Of a stretch of 64,000 nt of DNA, positions 16,967-26,093 are shown one piece after another; positions within the stretch are counted from its first letter, which is position 1; every line of letters begins with the position of its first letter. Position numbers and translations under genes: made by a program. The DNA comes from Tessaracoccus aquimaris (lineage in GTDB: Bacteria > Actinomycetota > Actinomycetes > Propionibacteriales > Propionibacteriaceae). The notes under the pieces are model-generated. The model made no database searches, was not told the DNA's origin, and was given only the letters and a program-made list of their open reading frames with translations. The stretch is taken from contig NZ_CP019606.1 of the NCBI RefSeq assembly GCF_001997345.1, forward strand, positions 1,178,001 through 1,242,000, read 5' to 3'.

Positions 16967-19577
16967 TCCCCTGAATTCTCTCGCGCGTACGATCAGAGAT
17001 CCGCTGTCGGAGCTGCGCGCGAACCTCATCATGGATGGTCGTGGAAGTTTCCTCGGCCGTTTCAACGGAGACCACGAGCGCGTAGCGGACGGTCTTGCCT
17101 GCACGGAGCCGTTGGGCATCGTCCATGCATTCGACGTGGATGGGGAACGCGTCTCCGTCGCCGAAGACCATCGTTCGAGTCCCTTGGACGATCTCGTGCT
17201 GGAGACTCCCCCGCCTGACCGCGTTGTGCTCGGCGTCCGTTCGGTCTCCGCCGGCGAGGCTGGTATCGGGTGTCGCGAAGTAGACCTTGGCACCTCGATA
17301 CCTTGTGAGCTGACCCACGGTCGGAACCATGTATGCGAGGGTGATCGTGAAGCGGTGCCACTCCGCTCGCGCGCGAAGGGACGGCGGCAGCGGCAAGTCG
17401 TACGTGTGGCGCTGGTTCCGCGCGATCAGTCCTCCGCCAACGAGTACAGCTCTGTTTGTTGCGGCGGTTCCGAGCCGGCTGGCGTCGAGCCGCCCATATC
17501 CGAGAAGCGCTGTCAGGCTCCGGCGGGCCTGCTGGTTGCTGAGTCCGAGTTCGCGGCGGAGTCTCGGTTCCCAGTCGCCCCAGTTGCTTGCGTGGGTAAG
17601 GAGGGCGCGTACGAGCAGTGGGTGGTATTGCGGATCGGGCAATGCTGCGTCCTGGGCGTCGGGTGCGCCTGCTTCCAGGATGTCGAACAGGCGACTCGCC
17701 TCGCGCGTCACCAATGCGGTGGCGTTGCTGGTGCCGACCGTAAACACGGTGTTATTGGTCGCGCCAGCTCGTCCGGGAGCGGCTACTTGGAGGCCAGGGC
17801 CCGCGATTGCTGTATGGGCCGGCTCGATGGTGACTGTTTCGTCACCGGGCGTGGTGATCGGGCGGGTGTAGAGCGCCCTTCCGCCGGTGTGGTGGAGGTC
17901 CGGCTTGACGGATCGATCGACACCTGGACCTGTCGCACCGTAGTGAGCGGGCGCGCCTGGGTGGGTGATGTCCCAGACGGTGTCGGGCACGTCGATGTCT
18001 CCGAGTCCATCTTCGTGAGTGGCGCCAATGGTGAGTGCGTTGAGTGCGTCGCCCGGGGGCAAGATGCCCCGTAGGAGCGCGGCGTCGTAGACGGAACGAG
18101 TTGCCGCTGACCGTGCGGCGTTGGAATCTGTAAGGTTCGCGGCGGGGATGATAATCGGGTCGCTGTGGTTGCCTGCGCTCACGATGAAAAGCAGGTTGTA
18201 AGAGTGGGCGAGCCAGTCGAGCAGACGTCCGACGGGGCTCATTCTCCTCACGAGGGCTCTCGCTTGGGCACCAATGGAGAGGTTGACGATTCGGACGCTG
18301 GGTGCCACTGCTGCCCTTCCCCCTTCGCCCTCGACAATGCGCTTGATGGCCTGGTGTAGGAGGTCGGTGAGGAGTCTGTTGGGGAGGATCTGCTCGTACC
18401 CCGCGGCGAACTCGTGGGGCCGCATGATGGGTCGCACGTACAAAGGGCGGTCCAGAGGTTCGCCGCCGATGGAGAGGTCGCCTTGCACGATGAGTGAGGC
18501 CATCGCAGTGCCGTGGTTGCGTGATGACAGCGGGTAGCTTTCAGCAAGGCCGTCAGGGTCATCGACCACTAGCCTGCCTGAGAGGGCGTCGTGGTTCGGA
18601 AACGGAAGCCCGTCAAGGAGTGCGATGCGCGGCAACCCATCCACTCGATCTCCGGATGGGAGTCGAACTTCGGCGACAGGTTCGAGGGTAGGTGGCGCGA
18701 CGCTCATGGGCGTGAACGGGCTGACGAACATGACCTCGTCGGTTGTGAGCAGTCGGATGGACGCCGCGCCATTGTTGAGTACGGAATGAACTTGTTGGAT
18801 AGGAAGTTCCGCGAGCACCGCGTGATAGCCGATGTCGCCGATCTGTGAGTGGTCGATGATTCGTCCACCGCTGGCAGCGATGGTTTGTTCAACGTGGGTC
18901 TGGGCGCTGACGCGCTGCACCGCGTCGTGTCGGTACCAAAGTTCGATTTCGACCATGACCGTGCTGAAGGACTGTCCGACGAGGTCGAGGGTTTCCTGCC
19001 ACTGCTCGCGCAGCCCTGTCTCACGGATGCGGTCCTCTGGACCCCATCGTCGGATCGCGGTCAACTGTTGGAACGCCGACTTGAACTTGCCAAGGCCGTG
19101 CTCGAATGAGGCCGATGGATTTTCTTGCCACAGGGTGAACAATCTCAAGAGTTCTTCGATCGCCTTGGCGTTCGACATCACGAGGTACAGGGAGTGCGCG
19201 ACGGGTTTGTCCGTGCGCCCAGCTTCCCGTTCGGCCATGTAGAAGTCGTCGTCCGGATCGGAGCGGTCCCCCAGCAACTCGGACAGGAACTCAAGACCGT
19301 CGATCTGGTCGATCGCGTTGCGGAAGTCCTTGATGCTGCCTGCGAGGTCGAAAACAACCACCAGTGCCGGATCAACTTCGTCGGGGGTTTCCGCGGAGAG
19401 ACGCACCCGCTCGGCGTCGAACGCTGCGGTCAGGTCACCGAATTGAGGCGCTAGCCGCTCTCCTTGCCTGCCCGCACTGGGTTTGGATAGGCGCGGCATG
19501 TCTCGCGGAGTCTGCGTGGGCCGTTCGGCGACGACTGGCGGACCGAATGCCAGGAGCGGTCGGCGCTCCGCGGTCAC
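16959..19577 (-). CDS. Subtilisin-like (S8) serine protease, IetS-like
   Basis: 872 residues from GTG 19577, overlapping the AAA gene stop by four bases (GTGA). There is no signal peptide, so it is cytosolic. The catalytic triad is Asp322 (RIALLDGLPFPNHD), His355 (SRNHGTAMASLI) and Ser617 (FTVGTSNATALV); the oxyanion Asn470 is in SAGNHSD. An N-terminal region of about 300 residues and a C-terminal β-rich part of about 200 flank the peptidase domain. An AAA+ ATPase plus a cytosolic S8 protease is the layout of IetAS, known from Agrobacterium plasmid stability and exclusion and later reported as a phage-defence pair. The likely role is an ATPase-controlled toxic or regulatory protease. The extra two downstream genes are not part of the usual pair. 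Confidence 0.78.
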   Translation of the reverse strand: MTAERRPLLAFGPPVVAERPTQTPRDMPRLSKPSAGRQGERLAPQFGDLTAAFDAERVRLSAETPDEVDPALVVVFDLAGSIKDFRNAIDQIDGLEFLSELLGDRSDPDDDFYMAEREAGRTDKPVAHSLYLVMSNAKAIEELLRLFTLWQENPSASFEHGLGKFKSAFQQLTAIRRWGPEDRIRETGLREQWQETLDLVGQSFSTVMVEIELWYRHDAVQRVSAQTHVEQTIAASGGRIIDHSQIGDIGYHAVLAELPIQQVHSVLNNGAASIRLLTTDEVMFVSPFTPMSVAPPTLEPVAEVRLPSGDRVDGLPRIALLDGLPFPNHDALSGRLVVDDPDGLAESYPLSSRNHGTAMASLIVQGDLSIGGEPLDRPLYVRPIMRPHEFAAGYEQILPNRLLTDLLHQAIKRIVEGEGGRAAVAPSVRIVNLSIGAQARALVRRMSPVGRLLDWLAHSYNLLFIVSAGNHSDPIIIPAANLTDSNAARSAATRSVYDAALLRGILPPGDALNALTIGATHEDGLGDIDVPDTVWDITHPGAPAHYGATGPGVDRSVKPDLHHTGGRALYTRPITTPGDETVTIEPAHTAIAGPGLQVAAPGRAGATNNTVFTVGTSNATALVTREASRLFDILEAGAPDAQDAALPDPQYHPLLVRALLTHASNWGDWEPRLRRELGLSNQQARRSLTALLGYGRLDASRLGTAATNRAVLVGGGLIARNQRHTYDLPLPPSLRARAEWHRFTITLAYMVPTVGQLTRYRGAKVYFATPDTSLAGGDRTDAEHNAVRRGSLQHEIVQGTRTMVFGDGDAFPIHVECMDDAQRLRAGKTVRYALVVSVETAEETSTTIHDEVRAQLRQRISDRTRERIQGNG

Positions 19578-20529
19578 GCAGTGGCCTGACCGCGCCTGTG
19601 CTCAAGACGTTCTTGCACAATCCGCCGTAGGTTACTCTCCGGCAGTTCCAGCACCGCTCGGCGGCGCACGTCGAGAGCAAACTCTTCCAGTTCGGAGTAG
19701 CTGGCTCCGGCGAGTTTGTCTGCCAATGTGCGTGGAGTGAAGCCGAGGTCACCGCCGAGCCGTGCGGCGAGCCGTTCGAGGAACCGCGTTGCTTCGGAGC
19801 GGCTCGGGGTTCAAGTTCGGCCCGAATCTGGAAGCGCCTCCATGCGGCGCGGTCGAGTAGTTCGCTGTGGTTAGTCGCGCCGACGAAGAGTACGTGCGCA
19901 GGGAGGCGGTCTATCTGGAGCAGCAAGGTGGACACGACGCGCTTGATCTCGCCCGTCTCGTGCTGATCTGACCGCTCCTTCGCGATGGTGTCGAGTTCGT
20001 CGAAGAACAATACGCATCGTCGCGTGCGCGCGAACTCGAAGGCGTTGTCGAGTCTGGCGGCTGTCTCGCCGAGGAAGCTAGACATGACGCCTTCGTAACG
20101 AATCACGTAGAAGGGGAGCATCAGTTCGGAAGCGATAGCCTCCGCAACACTGGTCTTACCGTTGCCCGGGGGGCCGGACAGTAGGAGCCGGTTGCGAGGT
20201 TCGATCCCGTAACTGCGGAGCAGCTCAGCGCGCTTCTGCTCCTCAATCAGTTCTGTGACGACCCGCCGTGGAACGGGGGCGAGTTCAAGGTCATCGAGGC
20301 GACGGCTGGGGACGACTTCGTGAACCAGGTCTCGAATCGCGGTGGCGCGATCATCGCGGACAAGCCCTTGCCCGGTCGTGGTGATCAGCTCAGAGAGACG
20401 GTCCGCCACTAGGTGGTGCTGGTTGGCACGCTCTTCGGCGATCACCGCTTCTACGAGGGTGCGGAACCGATCACGGTCCCCGTGACGCTCGGCCTCAACG
20501 AGGTCCAGAAGCAGGTCGGCGCGCGCCAT
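19574..20529 (-). CDS. AAA+ ATPase, IetA-like (one apparent frameshift)
   Basis: Starts at ATG 20529 after GGGAGG. Walker A GPPGNGKT is at residues 119-126, Walker B VLFFDELD at 173-180, sensor ATNHSE near 218, and arginine-finger region DRAAWRRFQIR at 227-236. Just after ELEPRAAP the frame is lost. Adding one base to the CC at about 19794 (minus strand) restores a normal C-terminal lid (ATRFLERLAARLGGDLGF … SELEEFALDVRRRAVLELP) ending at TGA 19574, exactly overlapping the GTG of the protease gene. The expected full protein is 318 residues. Without the correction a wrong frame runs on to 19435. This is the first gene of the operon and presumably drives the protease. Either a sequencing deletion or a recent inactivation. 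Confidence 0.72.
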
Positions 20530-20592
20530 CTCTCGCCTCCCTCAGTTGAGTGCTGACATCCTTCGCCCATCCTACCGGTGGCGGTCATGAGG

Positions 20593-20934
20593 CTACTGAG
20601 CCGCGCCGACATCCACGGCACGATGTGAGCGTGAGACCTCCCTGAGGCGAACACGAATCAACAGGACGAGGCTGATGGGCCCGATGAAGGCGAACTTCAG
20701 CGCGTTCCAGATGAACAGCAGCACCAAGAGATGCAGCCACCCGGGACCGCCGTTCTCAGCGAGTTGCGCGCAGATGCTCGCGGCGTACAGGTACGGGATC
20801 GCCAGCAGCATCGCTGGGACTCCCCATCGCAGGCCGCGCCTGGTGCGGATTGCGTCGAGCAGGATGTTGGTGGGCATGTAGCGGCGCAGGAAGTACCGGG
20901 TGCGAACGCTGAGCGCCCAGATGAGTCGGAACAT
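20593..20934 (-). CDS. Small two-helix membrane protein of actinobacterial ICEs
   Basis: 113 residues from ATG 20934. It begins with a basic amphipathic stretch (MFRLIWALSVRTRYFLRRY), then two hydrophobic segments (about residues 38-56 and 63-90) and a basic tail. Short proteins of this sequence type recur beside relaxase genes in actinobacterial integrative elements, and some databases label them sulfate permease, which the sequence does not justify. It lies between the relaxase and the AAA operon, on the same strand as both, 63 bp upstream of the AAA start. A role in transfer or in the cell envelope is a guess. Confidence 0.55.
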   Translation of the reverse strand: MFRLIWALSVRTRYFLRRYMPTNILLDAIRTRRGLRWGVPAMLLAIPYLYAASICAQLAENGGPGWLHLLVLLFIWNALKFAFIGPISLVLLIRVRLREVSRSHRAVDVGAAQ

Positions 20935-21088
20935 GGACAGTCCTCTTCGAGGGTTCGGCGACAAGAACCTGAAAGGACCGCCCGTTGCCGGGGAAGGTCA
21001 TACTGTCGCGAGGAGCGACAGCGCCAATATAGAGGCCGCCTCGACATCTACGATACGACTTCGCGGCGACACCGGGAAGGGCCGGCGA

Positions 21089-24000
21089 TCAGAACGAACG
21101 GCCCAGTGGCTCGCGTCCACGTTGCCGCCCCGGCGCCTCTTCCGGGCCTGCTGTGACACTACGTGCCCCGTCGAGCGCCGCCTTCGCACGGGCGGCATCG
21201 ATCTTCTGCGCGGTCGCCACCGGGGTGGGGCCGAGAGGAGTGTCGTCGGTGATGCCATATCGGTCGCGGTAGGCGGCCACGATGCGGGTATTCCTTAGCC
21301 AGGCGTGTCGCTTTGCCTCCGGGCGAGGTGGCGAGCCGAGAGCTTTCGTCCACACGGCTACTTGGCTGAGGGCGCTGTCGAGCACGGCATCGGCTCGCTT
21401 TTCGATCAGGTCGCGTCGTTCGTCGAGTGCTTGGCGCATGTCGTGGGCCATGGGACCGCTCGCAGCGGGGACAAGTCCTGCGATCAGCCGCGGCGCCTCG
21501 CGTACGCGGCCGGAGCGTGCCGGGCCTGCGGTTGCCCGCGCCACCCGGTGGTGGAGGACCGAGGCGATGTCGTCGGCGTCACCGAATCCCCGCGCCGCCA
21601 CGAGACGCGGGAGCAAGCGGTCGAGATCGTGATGGTTTGCCTCGGCCCGACGTAGCTCGGCAGTCAGAGCCCCGAACGCATCGGAGTCGACAGCAGCGCT
21701 TGCCTGATCTTCTGTAAGACCAGAGTCGCGGATGAGAGCCGCCCAGCGGTCGCGCTGAGCGGCCGCCGCGATGGTCTCGTACTCGGCGGCGAGCTGGGCG
21801 ACCGAGCCCCACTGTTCGTGTTCGTTGGTGATGGTCTCGTTCGCGGACAGCCCGGCACCGACGTGTTGCAGGACGCCGTAGAGCACGGAACGTGCTGTGG
21901 CGTCGGGGTTGTCGCCCGGGTGCGGGGCGGCGTGGTTGTCGTCGGCTCGGTCGAGGACCACATAGGCGTGGTTGGAGCGCTTGCCGCGGGTCATCGAGAC
22001 GTAGAAGTTCTCCCTCGTCGTGGTCGGCTCCACCAGGACGTGCGCGGTATCGGTGGTGATGCCCTGTGCGCGATGAGCCGTGACTGCGTAGCCGAGGTCA
22101 ACGTGCTCAGCCACGTACGCAGCCGGGAGCACGATCGCTCCGCCGAAGCGGCGTCCAGTTCGGCGGATGGTGACCGAGCCGTCGTCGCGGACGTCCTTGA
22201 TGGCCCAGGTGTCGCCGTTGCGGACCCAGTCCTTGCCGTTGCGCAGCCTGCGGTTGTTGCGGCGGGTGATGATCGTGTCCCCGCGCCGGCCATCGTCCCG
22301 TCAGCGAGTTCGACTTCTGGGCCTGGCATCAAGGTGCCGTCGAGGATGAGGTCTGCGCGGGCGCGGGTGTTGAGCGCGGTCGCCTGGTCGCGGGTCTCCG
22401 CGACCAGCACCGATGCAAGTCCTGACTCTCTGTCAGCTCGCCATGCCGAGTAAGCGGCATCGGTCATCAGATCGGCCTCACCGCCTCGGATGCGGTCGTG
22501 GTCGAGGTAGGTGCCGATCACTGCCGTGCGTCCGTGCCGTAATGCGAGTGATGCTGTCTTCTCCCACGCGTTCGTGAAGCGGTGGACGTCAACCAGCTCC
22601 GGCGCATCGTCCCGGTCGGCTACCAGGAGATTGAACGCGCCGCCTGCGTCTACGGACTGGAGCTGGGCGAAATCGCCGACCAGCAGCACCTTCGCTCCTG
22701 CCCGCTCTGCCAGGTGCGTGATCCGATCTAAGGACAGGGTGCCGGCCAGCGAGGCCTCGTCGATGATGACGAGCTGACATGCGTCAAACGAGGTCCTGTG
22801 TACAAGGTGGTTCTGCCACCATTTCGCCGTGTTCTCGGTCTGGATGCCGAGATCGTCTGCCAGCACTTGCGCGGCCACCGCGGACGGCGCGAGTCCGACC
22901 ACGGACCCTCTGCCGTGTTCGGCTTCCCACGCGCGGCGCAGGGCATTCATGGCCGTCGTCTTGCCCGCGCCGGCGGGACCGACGAGTACGTCGAGCATCC
23001 GGCCAGAGACGGCAATCTTCATGAGCGCGTCGGCCTGGTCCTCACTCAGCATCCGACCTTCGGCGTCGGGGCGAGAGGTGATCTTCTCGACCGAACGCAC
23101 CGAGACCGCGGGTGCCGTCAACGCGCGTGAGCGGTCGAGTAGTCGGTCTTCGGCGGCCAGCAACAGCTCGGAGGAGAACACGGTCGAGTGCTTGGGCCGG
23201 AACACGCTGGTTCCATCGACGCGACGGAATGCCGCCGGACTGGTGGCAAGGTCCGGTGGGGTCAGCCGCAGCGACGCCTGTTCGGCAGCGTCAGCAATCA
23301 TTCCGACGATCGCCTCTCGGTCCTGCATGGACGCGAAGCGCCAGTGCATCGTCTGCCGCGAGGCCTCAGCCATCAGGTTCCATCGCCGCCAGGTCGACCG
23401 CTTCTCACCGACGATCTCAACTACCGCGGTACCGAGTTCTTCGATGGCGTCCAACGGCACGTCGTCGGCGCGCAGCAGGAGCGGGCTGTTGTTGCCCGTG
23501 AGGTTGCGCGCCCAGGTAGTGGCGTCTTGACCGAGAACGGCGGTGGCGCGCGATCGCCATTCGACAGTGAGGTCAGCCAGCGACCGGACCTCCTTGTCGG
23601 GCCGTGTGGAGAGGGTTGCTTGGGCGCGCAGCTTCAGGATCGTCGCCGGGGGTGGCCGCCTGCCGTGTTTGCTCACGTAGTCGGCGATGAGGCGGTCGGT
23701 CTCGGTATCAATGTGCCGGGCGCGAGTCGAGAACTCGGCCACCAACTCCTCCGGCACGCGGCTGATCGCCCATGCGGGATTGCGGTCACGACCCCTGTCA
23801 CGGGCTTCCCACTCGACGCCGAAGGTGCGGGTCATGTGGTCGGCGAAAACGGCCTCGTGCAATTCGGATAGCGCGACGACGGCGGCGTGCATCGGCCGTC
23901 CATCGAGGCTCCGCCACTTCCCGTCGAGAGCGGTCTGGACCTTGTTGGAGATGACGACGTGGGTGTGCAGATGGGGATCACCGGCACGGGAGTCGAAGTG

Positions 24001-24639
24001 ATCGAAGGCCGTCGCAACCAGTCCCGTGACATCGACCTGCGCAACGGCTCCGTCGCCGGCGGTTGCACCGGTGCGAGTGGCTGCAACCTCGCGTTCCATG
24101 AATGCAACTACCTCAGCAACTGCCGTGTGGTGCGCCTCCCCTATCAACGCCTGCGTCCCTGCATCCGCGACCGCCCACAACGCGGATGCAGACTTCGGAA
24201 TCGAGAAGGTGAAGTCGAACCCGGCCACCGCCCGTCGCGTCCCGCGCTCGGTCTCCTCGGCCTGGATTTGCGCGACCGCGTCTCCCATTGCACCGGGAGA
24301 CATAGTTGAGTCGAGGTCTGCGATCCGCGCGTCGATCCGCTCTGAGACGGACTTGTAGGCCGGGAACGCTAACCCGAGGGGATCTCCAGTGATCGGGTCA
24401 CGGCCCATCCCCATCAGGAGCTGGAGCTGCGCCTCGGACACCCGATCACCCACCGCGAGCTGGCCGCTCCCGAGGGCCGCGACGCCCGACCCAAGCCATC
24501 GGCCCGGCGGGGTTCCCGCCTCGGCGTAGTAGCGAGTCAAGGGCGTAGAAAACGATCTGTCGCCGTCTGCGGCGGCTACCGTACGCAGGAGGTACTTGTA
24601 GCCGTCACCGGCGGACATCACTCGCATCGAGACCGTCAC
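21089..24639 (-). CDS. MobF (TrwC/TraA-type) relaxase-helicase, one apparent frameshift
   Basis: Begins near GTG 24639 (alternatives ATG 24627 and 24618): MRVMSAGDGYKYLLRTV is the MobF N-terminus with its catalytic Tyr pair. The His triad is in DPHLHTHVVISNKV. The C-terminal half is a RecD-like helicase: Walker A LVGPAGAGKTT, Walker B LVIIDEAS, and late motifs VTAHRAQGITTDTAHV and YVSMTRGKRSNHAYVV. At about 22280 the frame changes after DGTMAGAG. One extra G in the GCGGGG run restores DTIITRRNN and a continuous protein of about 1183 residues to 21089. It would nick oriT, stay covalently attached and unwind the transferred strand. Upstream on the same strand is an HNH-like gene ending 43 bp away. 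Not functional if the frameshift is real. Confidence 0.82.
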
Positions 24640-24682
24640 ACGCAGCAGGTGTGCCTGCCCGCGCTTGGCGCTGCCGGTCGCC

Positions 24683-25768
24683 TCAGGCGGGCAGCCTCTT
24701 GCAGGCGAACTCCCCGATCTGGTCCTCGATGAGGAACTCGTCGCCAACCAGGTCCGCGTACATGGCCGCGATGCCTTCCGGTTCGCCCGCGGCTCGGAAG
24801 CGGATGCGGTCAGAGTCCGTATGGATCAGATAGGCGCTGCACTCGCACGAAGTCATGAATGCGTAGAACTGCCCCTGGTGCGCTTCTTGCAATAGCGCCG
24901 CGGGGTAGTAGATGTCGTGCTTGTGGCACAGCGCCGGGACTTTGATTGCACCGTTCTCGAAGGCGCTCTGCGGGAGGTGAGCTGCGTGAGACCAGGGTTG
25001 CAGCCGCACCTCCCCACCCGTTGCGCGCAACGTCCCCCCATCCGCGAGAGCGAGCAGAGACGTCTCCGTGCACGTCTGCCCCACTGGCCACATCACCGAC
25101 GTTTCCGACGGCCACAACTGTGGCATCCCCAGCTCCGTCTTCGTGTCTGCCTGAAGGCCTGGAGTGGTGAACCGCACGCCGTGCAGGAGGAGCGCCCCGA
25201 GGACGATCGTCATCGCGTAGCCCTGGGGCAGCGGCGGCTCGGGAAAGTCTGGGATGCGAACCGTCAGCGGAGTGACGCGTACAGCCGAGAATCCCTTGAC
25301 TCCCTCGAATCGGCCGACCCAGAACTGGCTGAAATCCAGCGGTTGCACCAGCTCGCGGCGCTCGTAGAGTGCCCTGTACTCCGACGGGGCGAGCCCGTAG
25401 CCGTTTTCTCGCTGCTCCTTGCTAGAGAGGAGCATCGCTGTCAGCGCGGTCTTCTGCACCCACGTTGCGATCGCCGCCTGGTCTTCCAGCGCGATCGTCC
25501 CGGGCTCGTCGAGGACCAACGGGGTCAGCACTCGCTGCGCAACCGTTTCGAGGTTGCTCATCCACCCGTTGTTACACGAGCCGCAGAAGCTCTTCACCGT
25601 TTGCCGGAACGGGGGCTGCTCCCCCATGTCGCGCGGCAGAGCATTTATCGGGCCCGCGTGATGACGCATCGGAGCGAGATCCAAGCCAGTCCTGCTCACC
25701 CACTGACCGAAAACGTGCTCGCGAGTCAGGGGCCCCACCGACCCGCAAAAAGCACAAGATTCAGGCAT
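24683..25768 (-). CDS. HNH-like Cys/His-rich protein upstream of the relaxase
   Basis: 361 residues from ATG 25768 (or 367 from ATG 25786). The N-terminal 80 residues contain a probable ββα-metal nuclease site: ESCAFCGSVGPLTREHVFGQ followed by KSFCGSCNNGWMSNLE, that is CxxC … REH … CxxCNNGWM. This pattern occurs in HNH/endonuclease VII-like proteins of mobile DNA. The rest (residues 100-361) has no motif I recognise. A late CECSAYLIHTDSDR segment could add metal ligands. It is transcribed away from the ABC-F cassette and toward the relaxase, 43 bp ahead of it. It may be a nuclease or a DNA-binding accessory. Function unproven. Confidence 0.55.
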   Translation of the reverse strand: MPESCAFCGSVGPLTREHVFGQWVSRTGLDLAPMRHHAGPINALPRDMGEQPPFRQTVKSFCGSCNNGWMSNLETVAQRVLTPLVLDEPGTIALEDQAAIATWVQKTALTAMLLSSKEQRENGYGLAPSEYRALYERRELVQPLDFSQFWVGRFEGVKGFSAVRVTPLTVRIPDFPEPPLPQGYAMTIVLGALLLHGVRFTTPGLQADTKTELGMPQLWPSETSVMWPVGQTCTETSLLALADGGTLRATGGEVRLQPWSHAAHLPQSAFENGAIKVPALCHKHDIYYPAALLQEAHQGQFYAFMTSCECSAYLIHTDSDRIRFRAAGEPEGIAAMYADLVGDEFLIEDQIGEFACKRLPA

Positions 25769-25900
25769 GCACCCATTCTCCGGCACGGGTGCCGCTCCTC
25801 GACCTGCAAGAGGCGTGGCAGCTCTGGGCGCGAAGCCGCTTCGGACAGCGAGACCGGCTGCCCGAGACCGCGGGTGCTTCGGGGCGAGCGGAACGGCCCT

Positions 25901-26093
25901 GGCGAGAGTTCAGCCGTGTCCTGTACACTGATCAGATGCATTTGTACTTCCTGTGACGGCTGAGTAGGCCCACCGCGCTCGTTGAGTAACTCCGAGCCCG
26001 CGGCGGCCGCTCGTTCTGACCCTTCCTAGGGTCGCCGTCATTTGCGTACCCGATTGCCTCTCGGCTTCTGGTGCGCCGTATCGAAGGATTCGA
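25901..26093 (+). promoter_or_regulatory. Promoter and attenuator-like leader of the ABC-F/MFS cassette
   Basis: A possible -10 box TACACT (25924-25929) with a weak TTCAGC-type -35 about 17 bp upstream precedes a six-codon reading frame by six bases. After it, inverted sequences can form alternative stems. TGACGGC at the leader stop (25953-25959) is complementary to GCCGTCA at about 26034-26040, and GACCCT-TCCT-AGGGTC forms a compact hairpin within the same span. The arrangement resembles antibiotic-induced ribosome-stalling attenuators upstream of resistance genes. Deduced from sequence only. Confidence 0.45.
25936..25956 (+). CDS. Leader peptide MHLYFL
   Basis: ATG CAT TTG TAC TTC CTG TGA: a six-residue peptide, almost leaderless with respect to the predicted transcript start. 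Its stop codon lies inside one arm of the predicted long-range stem. Short hydrophobic/aromatic leaders of this kind act as sensors: a drug-stalled ribosome on the leader changes the RNA fold and lets the downstream resistance gene be expressed. The gene 137 bp downstream is an ABC-F ATPase, which suits this model. Confidence 0.45.
   Translation: MHLYFL

Noticed and set aside
16967..17293. Upstream extension of the SIR2 gene by 109 codons
   Set aside because: The extension is Ser/Arg-rich shadow sequence opposite the protease gene. ATG 16966 overlaps the protease stop and begins at a typical SIR2-protein N-terminus.
19435..19573. C-terminal extension of the AAA protein in the uncorrected frame
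   Set aside because: Low-complexity Arg/Ala sequence that overlaps the protease gene. The family-like lid lies in the other frame and stops at 19574.
20593..20934. Annotation of the small membrane protein as sulfate permease
   Set aside because: At 113 residues with two helices it lacks the SLC26/SulP or CysT architecture; the label is a database habit.
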